Of a stretch of DNA of 30,921 nucleotides, positions 24,378 through 30,921 are shown one piece after another (positions within the stretch are counted from its first letter, which is position 1; every line of letters begins with the position of its first letter). The stretch spans positions 5,590-36,510 of the forward strand of contig DHTF01000079.1 of the NCBI GenBank assembly GCA_002411515.1, in the 5' to 3' direction. The position numbers and the translations under genes were made by a program. Under the pieces are notes generated by a model. That model searched no databases. It saw nothing but the letters and a program-made list of their open reading frames with translations, and had not been told where the DNA came from. This stretch comes from Proteiniphilum sp. UBA5267. GTDB lineage: Bacteria > Bacteroidota > Bacteroidia > Bacteroidales > Dysgonomonadaceae.

Positions 24378-26210
24378 ATGAACGAAGAGGAACGCTTGCG
24401 TGACGTGAATGAAGAAATAGTGGAGAACCGGCAACAGCCCTTGCTAGGTGAAGAGGGGAACGAACAAAATGATCTATTCCCGATGATTGCCAAAACCATG
24501 GCTGAATTGGAGGATGTGCTGGCCGAGGAATTGATTGAACTGGGTGCAAATGATGTGGAGATTGGCACCCGGATGGTTTCCTTTACCGGTGACAAGGCAC
24601 TGATGTATAAAGCCAACCTGCATTGCCGCACTGCCTTGCGCATACTCAAACCAATTTACAACTTCAAGGCAGAAACCGCCAATGAGGTTTATGAAGCCAT
24701 CAAACAGCTCAACTGGGATGATTATCTTACTTTGGACACCACCTTTTCGATCGATGCAGTGGTTTATTCCCACATCTTCACCCACTCGAAGTTTGTAGCC
24801 TATAAGGTGAAGGATGCCATTGCCGACTGGTTTGCAGAGCGGTATGATAAACGTCCATCAGTGAGTCTCACAAACCCCGATGTGGTGCTCAATATCCATG
24901 TTTCACACAACAAATGTACCCTCTCGTTGGATAGTTCTGGTGAGTCGCTGCACAAACGAGGGTATCGGGTTGGACAGACCGAAGCACCACTCAGCGAAGT
25001 ACTGGCGGCCGGGATGATTTTGAAATCAGGCTGGAAGGGAGAGACCGCTTTCATCGATCCTATGTGTGGGTCGGGTACGATTCTGATTGAAGCCGCCATG
25101 ATTGCCATGGGTATCCCTCCGGGCATCCATCGGCCGCACTTTGCCTTTGAAAAATGGAAAGATTTTGATGAGGAACTCTTCAGCAATATCTACAACGATG
25201 ATTCCGGTACACACGAATTGAAGCACCCCATTATCGGGTCCGACATCTCGTCACAGGCCATTGCCATTGCCGAGAAGAATATCAAAAATGCCGGATTAAA
25301 GAAACAGATCCAACTGAGCGTAAAGCCTTTTCAGCAATATACCGAAGCCCCGGCTTCAGAAGGGGTGCTGATCACCAATCCTCCCTATGGGGAGCGTTTG
25401 AAAGTGGATGAGCTGGAGGGACTCTACGCGATGATCGGTGAACGACTCAAGCATGTCTTTTCCGGCTTCAATGCCTATATCCTGAGCTATCGAAAAGAGT
25501 CATTCGACGCCATCGGGCTGAAGCACACCCGCCGTTTCTTCCTCTATAACGGGGCTCTGGAGTGTGAGATGCGTGAGTATGAGATTTTCTCGGGTAAACG
25601 TCGGGAACGTCCTGTAGAAGAGGCTGACCGTGCGCAGCGCAGAGGGCATGATTACCAGGCCGAGCGTAACTCAAAAGAGGGGTACCGCCGTTCGAAGCGC
25701 GCTGAGAGAGAGGTGGAGGAACAGGACGACTTTGCCCGTCCAAAAAGAGAAGAGGGATCGGAAAGGAAAGGAGAGAAACCCTTTAAGACAGCAAGACGCC
25801 CTGATGAAAAAAGACGTGGACCGGGTGAACACTATGATGCGGGTAACCGTAACACGGGCGAAAGATCCTTCAATAAAGAACGTTCTCCACGAGAACGAAA
25901 CAGCGAAAGAGGAGGTAAGCCGGGAGGTTTTAGAGCCGATAAAGAGCGCGAACAAAAGGGACGCTCATTCGATGCTAGGAGAAAGGACCGTGGTGGCGCT
26001 TCCAGGGAAGATAATAAGCCGCATGAGCGGTCGTATGGCACCGGTTATAAGGATCGTAGCACTGCTTTTGGAAAAGAGGATAAACCACGTGACTTCAAAA
26101 AAAGAACACCTGGCCGTTTAGGTGATATTTCAAATGGAGACCGGGACAGGAGACCAGGTGCCCCAGAGAGAAAGGAACCCCGATTGCGTCGCCCCCGAAA
26201 AGGAGAATAA
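24378..26210 (+). CDS. THUMP-domain class I rRNA methyltransferase (RlmL-type N-domain) with long basic tail
   Basis: This 610-residue protein has a THUMP domain (about 35-165, FPMIAKTMAELEDVLAEELI onward) and a Rossmann methyltransferase domain (about 165-390) with FIDPMCGSGTILIEAA and the catalytic ITNPPYGERL motif. This matches the RlmL N-terminal module that makes m2G2445 in 23S rRNA; the exact site here is inferred. From about residue 398 the protein is an Arg/Lys/Glu/Asp/Gly-rich, apparently disordered tail of some 210 residues (many RR, ER, RG and KR dipeptides), far longer than usual for the family. ATG 24378 is used because a promoter element lies between it and the longer GTG start at 24330. 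It is convergent with menE and ends before a terminator placed inside the menE 3' end. Confidence 0.88.
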   Translation: MNEEERLRDVNEEIVENRQQPLLGEEGNEQNDLFPMIAKTMAELEDVLAEELIELGANDVEIGTRMVSFTGDKALMYKANLHCRTALRILKPIYNFKAETANEVYEAIKQLNWDDYLTLDTTFSIDAVVYSHIFTHSKFVAYKVKDAIADWFAERYDKRPSVSLTNPDVVLNIHVSHNKCTLSLDSSGESLHKRGYRVGQTEAPLSEVLAAGMILKSGWKGETAFIDPMCGSGTILIEAAMIAMGIPPGIHRPHFAFEKWKDFDEELFSNIYNDDSGTHELKHPIIGSDISSQAIAIAEKNIKNAGLKKQIQLSVKPFQQYTEAPASEGVLITNPPYGERLKVDELEGLYAMIGERLKHVFSGFNAYILSYRKESFDAIGLKHTRRFFLYNGALECEMREYEIFSGKRRERPVEEADRAQRRGHDYQAERNSKEGYRRSKRAEREVEEQDDFARPKREEGSERKGEKPFKTARRPDEKRRGPGEHYDAGNRNTGERSFNKERSPRERNSERGGKPGGFRADKEREQKGRSFDARRKDRGGASREDNKPHERSYGTGYKDRSTAFGKEDKPRDFKKRTPGRLGDISNGDRDRRPGAPERKEPRLRRPRKGE

Positions 26211-26242
26211 ACAATCACCTCTTCGTCTATAGTGCTGATTAT

Positions 26243-27328
26243 TCAAATAGAGTCTGGCAATGGAACAATTTTCATTGCCAGTTTTTTTGTGGCTGCACGG
26301 TCGGTTTTTGCGCTCACGGTTTGCGGCACGGACTCTACCATAAGAATATGGAGGGGTTGATGAAAGCGGGGTAAGAGTTGTTCCAGTTTTCTTTTTAATA
26401 GTTCGGGATTGTTCATTGCTTCAATCAGTAGCACGATTGCTTCACCCAATTTGGGATGAGGTACCGCGGTGATTGCGAAGTTTCCTGTGATGTGTGGACG
26501 GATTACCCTTTCCAACTCTTCTGTCTGCACCTTGATGCCGCCCGTGTTGATTACGTTGTCTTTTCTTCCCCGAATGCGGAAAGTACCGTCTCCACGGATC
26601 TCGGCGATGTCGTTGGTAAGTAACGGATCATCCGCCACATGGGGCGCGTGGATGATCAGCGTTTGTTCTTCGGAAAGATCCAGACTGACTCCCGGGAGTG
26701 GGGTATAATAGCCGGATGCATCTTCTCCGTTGATCTTTTGTAGAGCAATGTGAGAAACGGTCTCGGTCATTCCGTAGGTGGAGTAGATGTCGTTGGGGAA
26801 GTCTTTCAACGCTTCTCCCAGTTGCGGGTCGATGGCACCTCCGCCAATGATTACTCTTTTTATTTGAGAAAACCGCTGCTTCTCTTTCGGCGATTGAAGC
26901 GTGTTGTATACCTGTAACGGTACCATTGCTGCAAAATCAAATGTCGAAGTTGTCTCAACCAATGGATGACCGGATGGTATCACCGGCCATAGATCAAGTT
27001 CCCCCACGATTGAGCGCACCACCATCATTTTCCCGGCAATATAATCAAGCGGCAAACACAACAGCACCTTTTCATTCTCTTTCAGTTGAAAGAATTCGCA
27101 GGTCATCCTGGCACTTTGGACCATTTGTTCTTTGCGTACGGTAATCTGTTTGGGCAGGCCGGTAGACCCCGATGTCTGCAGGCTGATGGTTTTTTCTGCA
27201 GAGAACCATTCACTTAGAAAAAGGAGAAGCTGTTGATGGAAGGGTGACTGTGCGAAGAAACCGACATGCTGCGCTGCAAGAATCTCTTCCGCTCTGAATA
27301 TTTTCCCGGCAATCCGTATCTTATTCAT
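26243..27328 (-). CDS. menE: o-Succinylbenzoate-CoA ligase
   Basis: The 361-residue protein is a short AMP-forming acyl-CoA synthetase. It has the P-loop-like LQTSGSTGLPKQ, then VIIGGGAIDPQLG, YSTYGMTETVSHIAL, the hinge block FRIRGRKDNVINTGGIKVQTEELE, and a C-terminal lysine in SAKTDRAATKK that fits the catalytic position. MenE activates o-succinylbenzoate with ATP and CoA for ring closure by MenB. It lacks the long N-terminal part of typical acyl-CoA ligases (500 or more residues), as is usual in Bacteroidetes MenE. Its ATG overlaps the end of menC by 8 bases, so the two are translationally coupled. A terminator for the opposite gene is embedded in its last codons. Confidence 0.93.
   Translation of the reverse strand: MNKIRIAGKIFRAEEILAAQHVGFFAQSPFHQQLLLFLSEWFSAEKTISLQTSGSTGLPKQITVRKEQMVQSARMTCEFFQLKENEKVLLCLPLDYIAGKMMVVRSIVGELDLWPVIPSGHPLVETTSTFDFAAMVPLQVYNTLQSPKEKQRFSQIKRVIIGGGAIDPQLGEALKDFPNDIYSTYGMTETVSHIALQKINGEDASGYYTPLPGVSLDLSEEQTLIIHAPHVADDPLLTNDIAEIRGDGTFRIRGRKDNVINTGGIKVQTEELERVIRPHITGNFAITAVPHPKLGEAIVLLIEAMNNPELLKRKLEQLLPRFHQPLHILMVESVPQTVSAKTDRAATKKLAMKIVPLPDSI
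26254..26288 (+). terminator. Intrinsic terminator of the RNA methyltransferase gene, inside menE
   Basis: CTGGCAATG (26254-26262) pairs perfectly with CATTGCCAG (26273-26281) and is followed by seven T residues (26282-26288). It is the best terminator in the window. It overlaps the last 15 or so codons of menE, which runs on the opposite strand. Confidence 0.82.
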
Positions 27329-28385
27329 AGTTTTCGTGAAATCCTTTCAAACCGGGAAATACTCCTGCCGGTTCAAACCAAAGCCGGTCGCCCCTAGTTT
27401 CCAGAGGAAGCGGAATGTTGTTCGTGTAGAGGGAGCCGGTTCCGAGCCCCTGCGGACGTGGGTTGTTGAGCGTGGCACACCATTGTGCTATGCAGTTCAA
27501 GCCGATGTTCGACTCCAGTGCAGAGGTGACCCACCAGCCTGTTTCCAGCTCATTGGCCATCGTCATCCATTCGTTGCAGCCACTGAGCCCTCCGTGGAGG
27601 GTGGGCTTGAGGATGATGTATTGCGGTTGGATGGTTTCCAACATTTTTTTCTTTTCAACGGGATGGTGGATGCCGATCAACTCTTCATCCAGGGCAATGG
27701 GAATGGGGGAAGAGCCGCACAACAGAGCCATCTCTTTCCATTGTCCGGCACGGATGGGCTGCTCAATGGAGTGAATATCCAGTTCGGCCAAGCGATACAA
27801 CTTTTCGATCGCCTCTCGACTGCTGAAGGCCCCGTTGGCATCTACACGCAATTCCATCTCCCTGGCGGAATAGTGGCTGCGGATAAAACGCAACAGCGCC
27901 AGCTCCTTTTCAAAGTCAATTGCCCCGATCTTCAGCTTGATACACTGAAACCCACGCTCCAGTGCCGACTCAATTCGTTGCATCATTTCACGGAACTCCC
28001 CCATCCAGATTAAGCCGTTGATGGTGATTCCTGTTTCACCCCGACTAAAAGGGGTATCCCAAAGTTGCCATGAACGTTGCTGATAGTGAAGCATAGCTGT
28101 CTCCAGTCCGAAAAGGATGGAGGGATGATCACGGAGAAGTTCGGCGTTGACCTGCTGTTCCTTCTCCGTAATTCGGCAGAAGGCCGCAAGCCGGTCAGCA
28201 TACCCAGCATCGAAATCGTAACTGAGATCATGCAATGGCGCGCATTCCCCGATGCCGTAATGGGCATCATCCGCTTCGTCGAGGAACAGCACATACCATA
28301 TTTGATGCTCCTGGTAGACACCGCGTGAGGTACCTGCCGGCTGTTTGAACCGAAGCTTATAGGGGATGATCTGTATGGAAAACAT
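27321..28385 (-). CDS. menC: o-Succinylbenzoate synthase
   Basis: This enolase-superfamily enzyme (354 residues) dehydrates SHCHC to o-succinylbenzoate. The muconate-lactonizing layout is present: CIKLKIGAIDFEKE with the catalytic Lys pair, then metal ligands in LRVDANGAF (Asp), DIHSIEQPI (Glu) and IALDEELIG (Asp/Glu), and the second Lys in YIILKPTLHGGLSG. ATG 28385 is preferred over 28424 since family members begin near FSIQIIPYKLRFKQPAGTSRG; the 13 residues before it look like translated leader. It overlaps menE by 8 bases. Upstream, a 137-base gap to menB contains two inverted repeats (28432-28508) and no exact promoter element. Confidence 0.93.
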   Translation of the reverse strand: MFSIQIIPYKLRFKQPAGTSRGVYQEHQIWYVLFLDEADDAHYGIGECAPLHDLSYDFDAGYADRLAAFCRITEKEQQVNAELLRDHPSILFGLETAMLHYQQRSWQLWDTPFSRGETGITINGLIWMGEFREMMQRIESALERGFQCIKLKIGAIDFEKELALLRFIRSHYSAREMELRVDANGAFSSREAIEKLYRLAELDIHSIEQPIRAGQWKEMALLCGSSPIPIALDEELIGIHHPVEKKKMLETIQPQYIILKPTLHGGLSGCNEWMTMANELETGWWVTSALESNIGLNCIAQWCATLNNPRPQGLGTGSLYTNNIPLPLETRGDRLWFEPAGVFPGLKGFHENYE

Positions 28386-28431
28386 GAACTTTGATGCGAA
28401 TTTTTTTAAATTGCCATTGTGCAACTACACC

Positions 28432-28444
28432 ATTAACTGTTAAT
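28432..28444. promoter_or_regulatory. Perfect 13-bp palindrome upstream of menC
   Basis: ATTAAC and GTTAAT flank a single T, an operator-like palindrome in the menB-menC gap. It touches the next inverted repeat directly. No regulator is assigned. Confidence 0.45.
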
Positions 28445-28508
28445 TTTTTGTGACTCATTCACGTTTTCGGAAAGCCAAAAGAATTGAACTCGCCCTGAGT
28501 CACAAAAA
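28445..28508. repeat. Inverted repeat in the menB-menC gap
   Basis: TTTTTGTGACTCA (28445-28457) is the exact reverse complement of TGAGTCACAAAAA (28496-28508), with 38 bases between. The arms lie so that T-runs are on the outer 5' side, which does not fit a normal terminator in either direction. It could be a long RNA hairpin affecting menC expression, paired binding sites, or recombination sites. Confidence 0.6.
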
Positions 28509-28522
28509 TTCAGTTTATTATT

Positions 28523-29344
28523 TTAGGGAAGTTTCGGAAATTTCCCAAAGTCTGGTTTGCGTTTTTCCAGGAAGGCCTGCTTCCCTTCCTGTGCCTCCTC
28601 GGTCAGGTAGTAGAGCATGGTAGCGTCGCCTGCTAGTTCCTGAATACCTGCCTGTCCGTCCAACTCGGCATTGAGGCCCGCCTTGATCATGCGCAGAGCC
28701 AGGGGGCTGTGTTGCATCATCGTCTCTGCCCACTCCACTACCTCATCCTCCAGTCGGTCAAGAGGTACCACCTTGTTCACCAGCCCCATTTCCAGAGCCT
28801 CCTGTGCGTTATACTGGCGGCAGAGGAACCATATTTCGCGTGCTTTCTTTTGTCCGACGATGCGTGCCAGGTAGGAGGAGCCGAAGCCGGCATCGAAGCT
28901 GCCCACGCGTGGACCTGTTTGTCCGAAGATGGCATTGTCGGAGGCAATGGTCAGGTCGCACACTACATGTAAAACATGTCCGCCGCCAATGGCATAACCG
29001 TTTACCATGGCAATCACCGGCTTGGGGATGGAGCGGATCTGCTTCTGCACATCCAGCACGTTGAGGCGCGGTACGCCATCCTTGCCGATATATCCTCCTT
29101 TTCCCTTCACATTCTGGTCGCCCCCCGAGCAGAAGGCCTTATCGCCGGCACCGGTGAGTACCACCACGCTTACTTCCTCCATCTCACGGCAGATGCGCAG
29201 GGCATCGCTCATTTCTCCAGTGGTGGTAGGGGTAAAGGCGTTGCGGTAACGGGGACGATTGATGGTGATGCGGGCGATGCCGTGGTGATAATCGAAGAGA
29301 ATATCTTCATATTCTTTTATGGTGGTCCATTTTCTTTCACTCAT
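28523..29344 (-). CDS. menB: 1,4-Dihydroxy-2-naphthoyl-CoA synthase
   Basis: The 273-residue crotonase-family enzyme closes the second ring of the naphthoquinone from o-succinylbenzoyl-CoA. Diagnostic blocks are [25 protein letters not shown] (oxyanion hole), [37 protein letters not shown] and [13 protein letters not shown], all typical MenB. ATG 29344 is chosen because it overlaps the menD stop as ATGA (29341-29344) and matches family starts ([15 protein letters not shown]); the ORF could extend to 29368. The order menD-menB-menC-menE resembles other Bacteroidetes and E. coli clusters, except that no menH-type gene lies between menD and menB. Confidence 0.95.
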   Translation of the reverse strand: MSERKWTTIKEYEDILFDYHHGIARITINRPRYRNAFTPTTTGEMSDALRICREMEEVSVVVLTGAGDKAFCSGGDQNVKGKGGYIGKDGVPRLNVLDVQKQIRSIPKPVIAMVNGYAIGGGHVLHVVCDLTIASDNAIFGQTGPRVGSFDAGFGSSYLARIVGQKKAREIWFLCRQYNAQEALEMGLVNKVVPLDRLEDEVVEWAETMMQHSPLALRMIKAGLNAELDGQAGIQELAGDATMLYYLTEEAQEGKQAFLEKRKPDFGKFPKLP

Positions 29345-30921
29345 AATCTTTTTGTTTCTTGTTGACAATAATAGGATTTTATTTCCTGGCTATTCTTCTC
29401 TATGGTTGTGAAGACCTCCAGTATAACTGCGTTGTTACTTTCAGGGTTCAGCAAAAAGGGTAACTGCTTCTGTAACTCCTCCTCGTTGTGTGCAGAGAGG
29501 TAGGTTACTCCCTGCTGCTCTGCCCATGCTTTTGCGGAGGTGGTGTGGGTCACAGTAATGTAGTCGGAAAGCGCTTCCGATTGATTGAGCCCAGGCAGCG
29601 TATCAAAGATGCCACCCCCGCCATTGTTGTTCAGCAGGATGCGCAGGTTTGGGGAGAGGTGCCTGTTCCAGAGGCCATTCATGTCGTAGAAGAAGCTGAG
29701 GTCGCCGGTCAGTAGGAGGGTGATTCGTTTCGCTGCAGCGGCATATCCCACCGCTGTGGAGATTGACCCCTCAATGCCGTTGGTGCCCCTATTGCAAAAG
29801 CGATAAATAGAATCGGAGATGCTGAACAACTGAGACAGGTATGCACTCTGGCTGTTGGAAAGTTGGAGCGAAGTGTTTTCGGGCAGTTTATCCAGCAGTG
29901 CACCCACGGCATACAGGTCGGAATAGTCCGGGTGAGGGATCGTGACCTGCTCGCAGGCGTTTTTCCAATGTTCCACAAATGTCGCAGTTTTGTGATCTGT
30001 TTTGGTTGAATCGTTGAGGGGAAGGGCAGACAGATCATTGGAAGGGACCTCCGCCAGGTAACGTAGGAATGTTGCCGGATCACTTTTTACAATTTCAGTC
30101 ACCTGCTGAAATGTGTCGACAACCTCTCCCGAGGGAGAGACCTGCCACTGCTCACAGGCAGGAGCGCTGCGGATAAATTGTTTCAGTCGCTTTGAAACGA
30201 CGTGGCCGCCCAGGGTAATCACCAGATCGGGGGTCAGCATCTGCAGTTCTTTTTCAGAAGCTGTGCGGAGTACCACATCGAAACGGGAATAATCTCCCGT
30301 CGGGATGTTGGCAAGGTGGTCGGCGAGGACAACCGTCCCGTGGTCGGCTGCAAGTCTCTTTAACGAATCAGCCAGCCCGTTTCCCGGTGGTAGCTGTCCA
30401 ACAATGATCATTCGTCGGGAGAATGAATGGAAACGTTTGCGGTATCCAGCCTCATCCGGCAGAACAGTAAGTGGTTTGGCGCGGCGGATTACCCGGACGG
30501 CAGGGAGTGAAGCAGTGCCGAATCCAAATAGCGGCTCAGAAAGCGGGACGTTGATGTGTGCAGGACCTTTTTCCTGGTTGTCGAGGCCGAGTATGGCTTC
30601 ATTGATCAGGCGGTTGCAATACCACTCTTCTTCGGGATTGTTTATCTCCGGCAGTTGCACTGCATGTTGTACCAGCTTCCCAAAGAGTCCGGTTTGTGGA
30701 ATGGTCTGCCCGTCTCGCTGTCCCGTCCAGGCAAGGGGGCGATCAGCGGTAATCACCAGCAAAGGCAATTGCTGATAAAAGGCCTCGGCTACTGCGGGAC
30801 CCAGATTGAGCGCGGCCGTACCTGAAGTACAGCATACCGCTACGGGGCGGCTGAGGGCTTGAATGACTCCAAGGGCAAAGAAGCCGGCACTCCGTTCGTC
30901 GACCACGCTGTAGCAGGTGAA
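29341..30921 (-). CDS. menD: SEPHCHC synthase, 5' end outside window
   Basis: The frame is open to the window edge; 526 residues are visible, so roughly 30-35 N-terminal residues of a usual 550-560 are missing. MenD is a thiamine-diphosphate enzyme that joins 2-oxoglutarate to isochorismate. The first visible residues include [13 protein letters not shown], with Glu of the ThDP-activating position in the family, then [40 protein letters not shown], and in the C-terminal part [32 protein letters not shown] and [19 protein letters not shown] (ThDP and Mg binding). It overlaps menB by four bases. Upstream partners such as menF would lie beyond the window. Confidence 0.93.
   Translation of the reverse strand, partial: FTCYSVVDERSAGFFALGVIQALSRPVAVCCTSGTAALNLGPAVAEAFYQQLPLLVITADRPLAWTGQRDGQTIPQTGLFGKLVQHAVQLPEINNPEEEWYCNRLINEAILGLDNQEKGPAHINVPLSEPLFGFGTASLPAVRVIRRAKPLTVLPDEAGYRKRFHSFSRRMIIVGQLPPGNGLADSLKRLAADHGTVVLADHLANIPTGDYSRFDVVLRTASEKELQMLTPDLVITLGGHVVSKRLKQFIRSAPACEQWQVSPSGEVVDTFQQVTEIVKSDPATFLRYLAEVPSNDLSALPLNDSTKTDHKTATFVEHWKNACEQVTIPHPDYSDLYAVGALLDKLPENTSLQLSNSQSAYLSQLFSISDSIYRFCNRGTNGIEGSISTAVGYAAAAKRITLLLTGDLSFFYDMNGLWNRHLSPNLRILLNNNGGGGIFDTLPGLNQSEALSDYITVTHTTSAKAWAEQQGVTYLSAHNEEELQKQLPFLLNPESNNAVILEVFTTIEKNSQEIKSYYCQQETKRL

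Noticed and set aside
27336..28013. Plus-strand open frame of 225 codons opposite menC
   Set aside because: It has no recognisable domain and mirrors the conserved menC frame on the other strand.

Overview
The window reads as chromosomal DNA of a Bacteroidales bacterium. The best guess is the Dysgonomonadaceae/Porphyromonadaceae side of the order, but the genus is only an impression. The reasons are protein-level resemblance to Bacteroidales families, lipoproteins with Bacteroidetes-style signals, a GH92 plus DUF4965 glycan locus, a full-length hybrid kinase with HPt domain, and at least eight exact copies of the Bacteroidetes -7 promoter element TAnnTTTG placed about 20-35 bases before start codons (one further copy lies upstream of a non-coding stretch). 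No phage, insertion sequence, CRISPR array, rRNA or tRNA was recognised; most of the window is core or housekeeping sequence.

Layout. 1-2870 (+): 3' end of a GH92 mannosidase and a DUF4964/5127/4965/1793 lipoprotein. 2959-4131 (-): M24 peptidase. 4314-8087: a convergent two-component pair, a sigma-54-type response regulator (+) and a hybrid histidine kinase (-), whose stop codons overlap in one TTATAA palindrome. 8088-8447: a regulatory intergenic region with two 17-bp palindromes spaced 22 bp apart, upstream of a secreted tandem-repeat protein (8448-9080, +). 9245-14667 (-): a compact cluster, transcribed purF-like, phoH, purC, menG, aroE. 14789-16117 (+): dGTPase. 16118-16437: non-coding, with a promoter and terminator that could delimit a small RNA. 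16438-17759 (+): GYF-CD225, CD225 and DUF2752 membrane proteins. 17770-20571 (-): UvrA. 20722-26210 (+): cation/proton antiporter, GHL10-type lipoprotein and a THUMP-type RNA methyltransferase with a very long Arg/Lys/Glu-rich tail. 26243-30921 (-): menaquinone genes menD (cut by the window edge), menB, menC, menE.

How the genes fit together. menD, menB, menC, menE and the separate menG supply five steps of menaquinone synthesis, which suggests a respiring or fumarate-reducing anaerobe. aroE feeds the same chorismate-derived route. The purF-like gene and purC serve purine synthesis. The most original part is the signalling locus around 4.3-9.2 kb: kinase, enhancer-binding regulator, paired palindromes and a secreted repeat protein form a plausible self-contained regulatory unit. 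The region also holds unexplained inverted repeats (9091-9182 and 28432-28508). Start codons were often moved downstream of the longest open frame where a promoter, signal peptide or gene overlap supported it.
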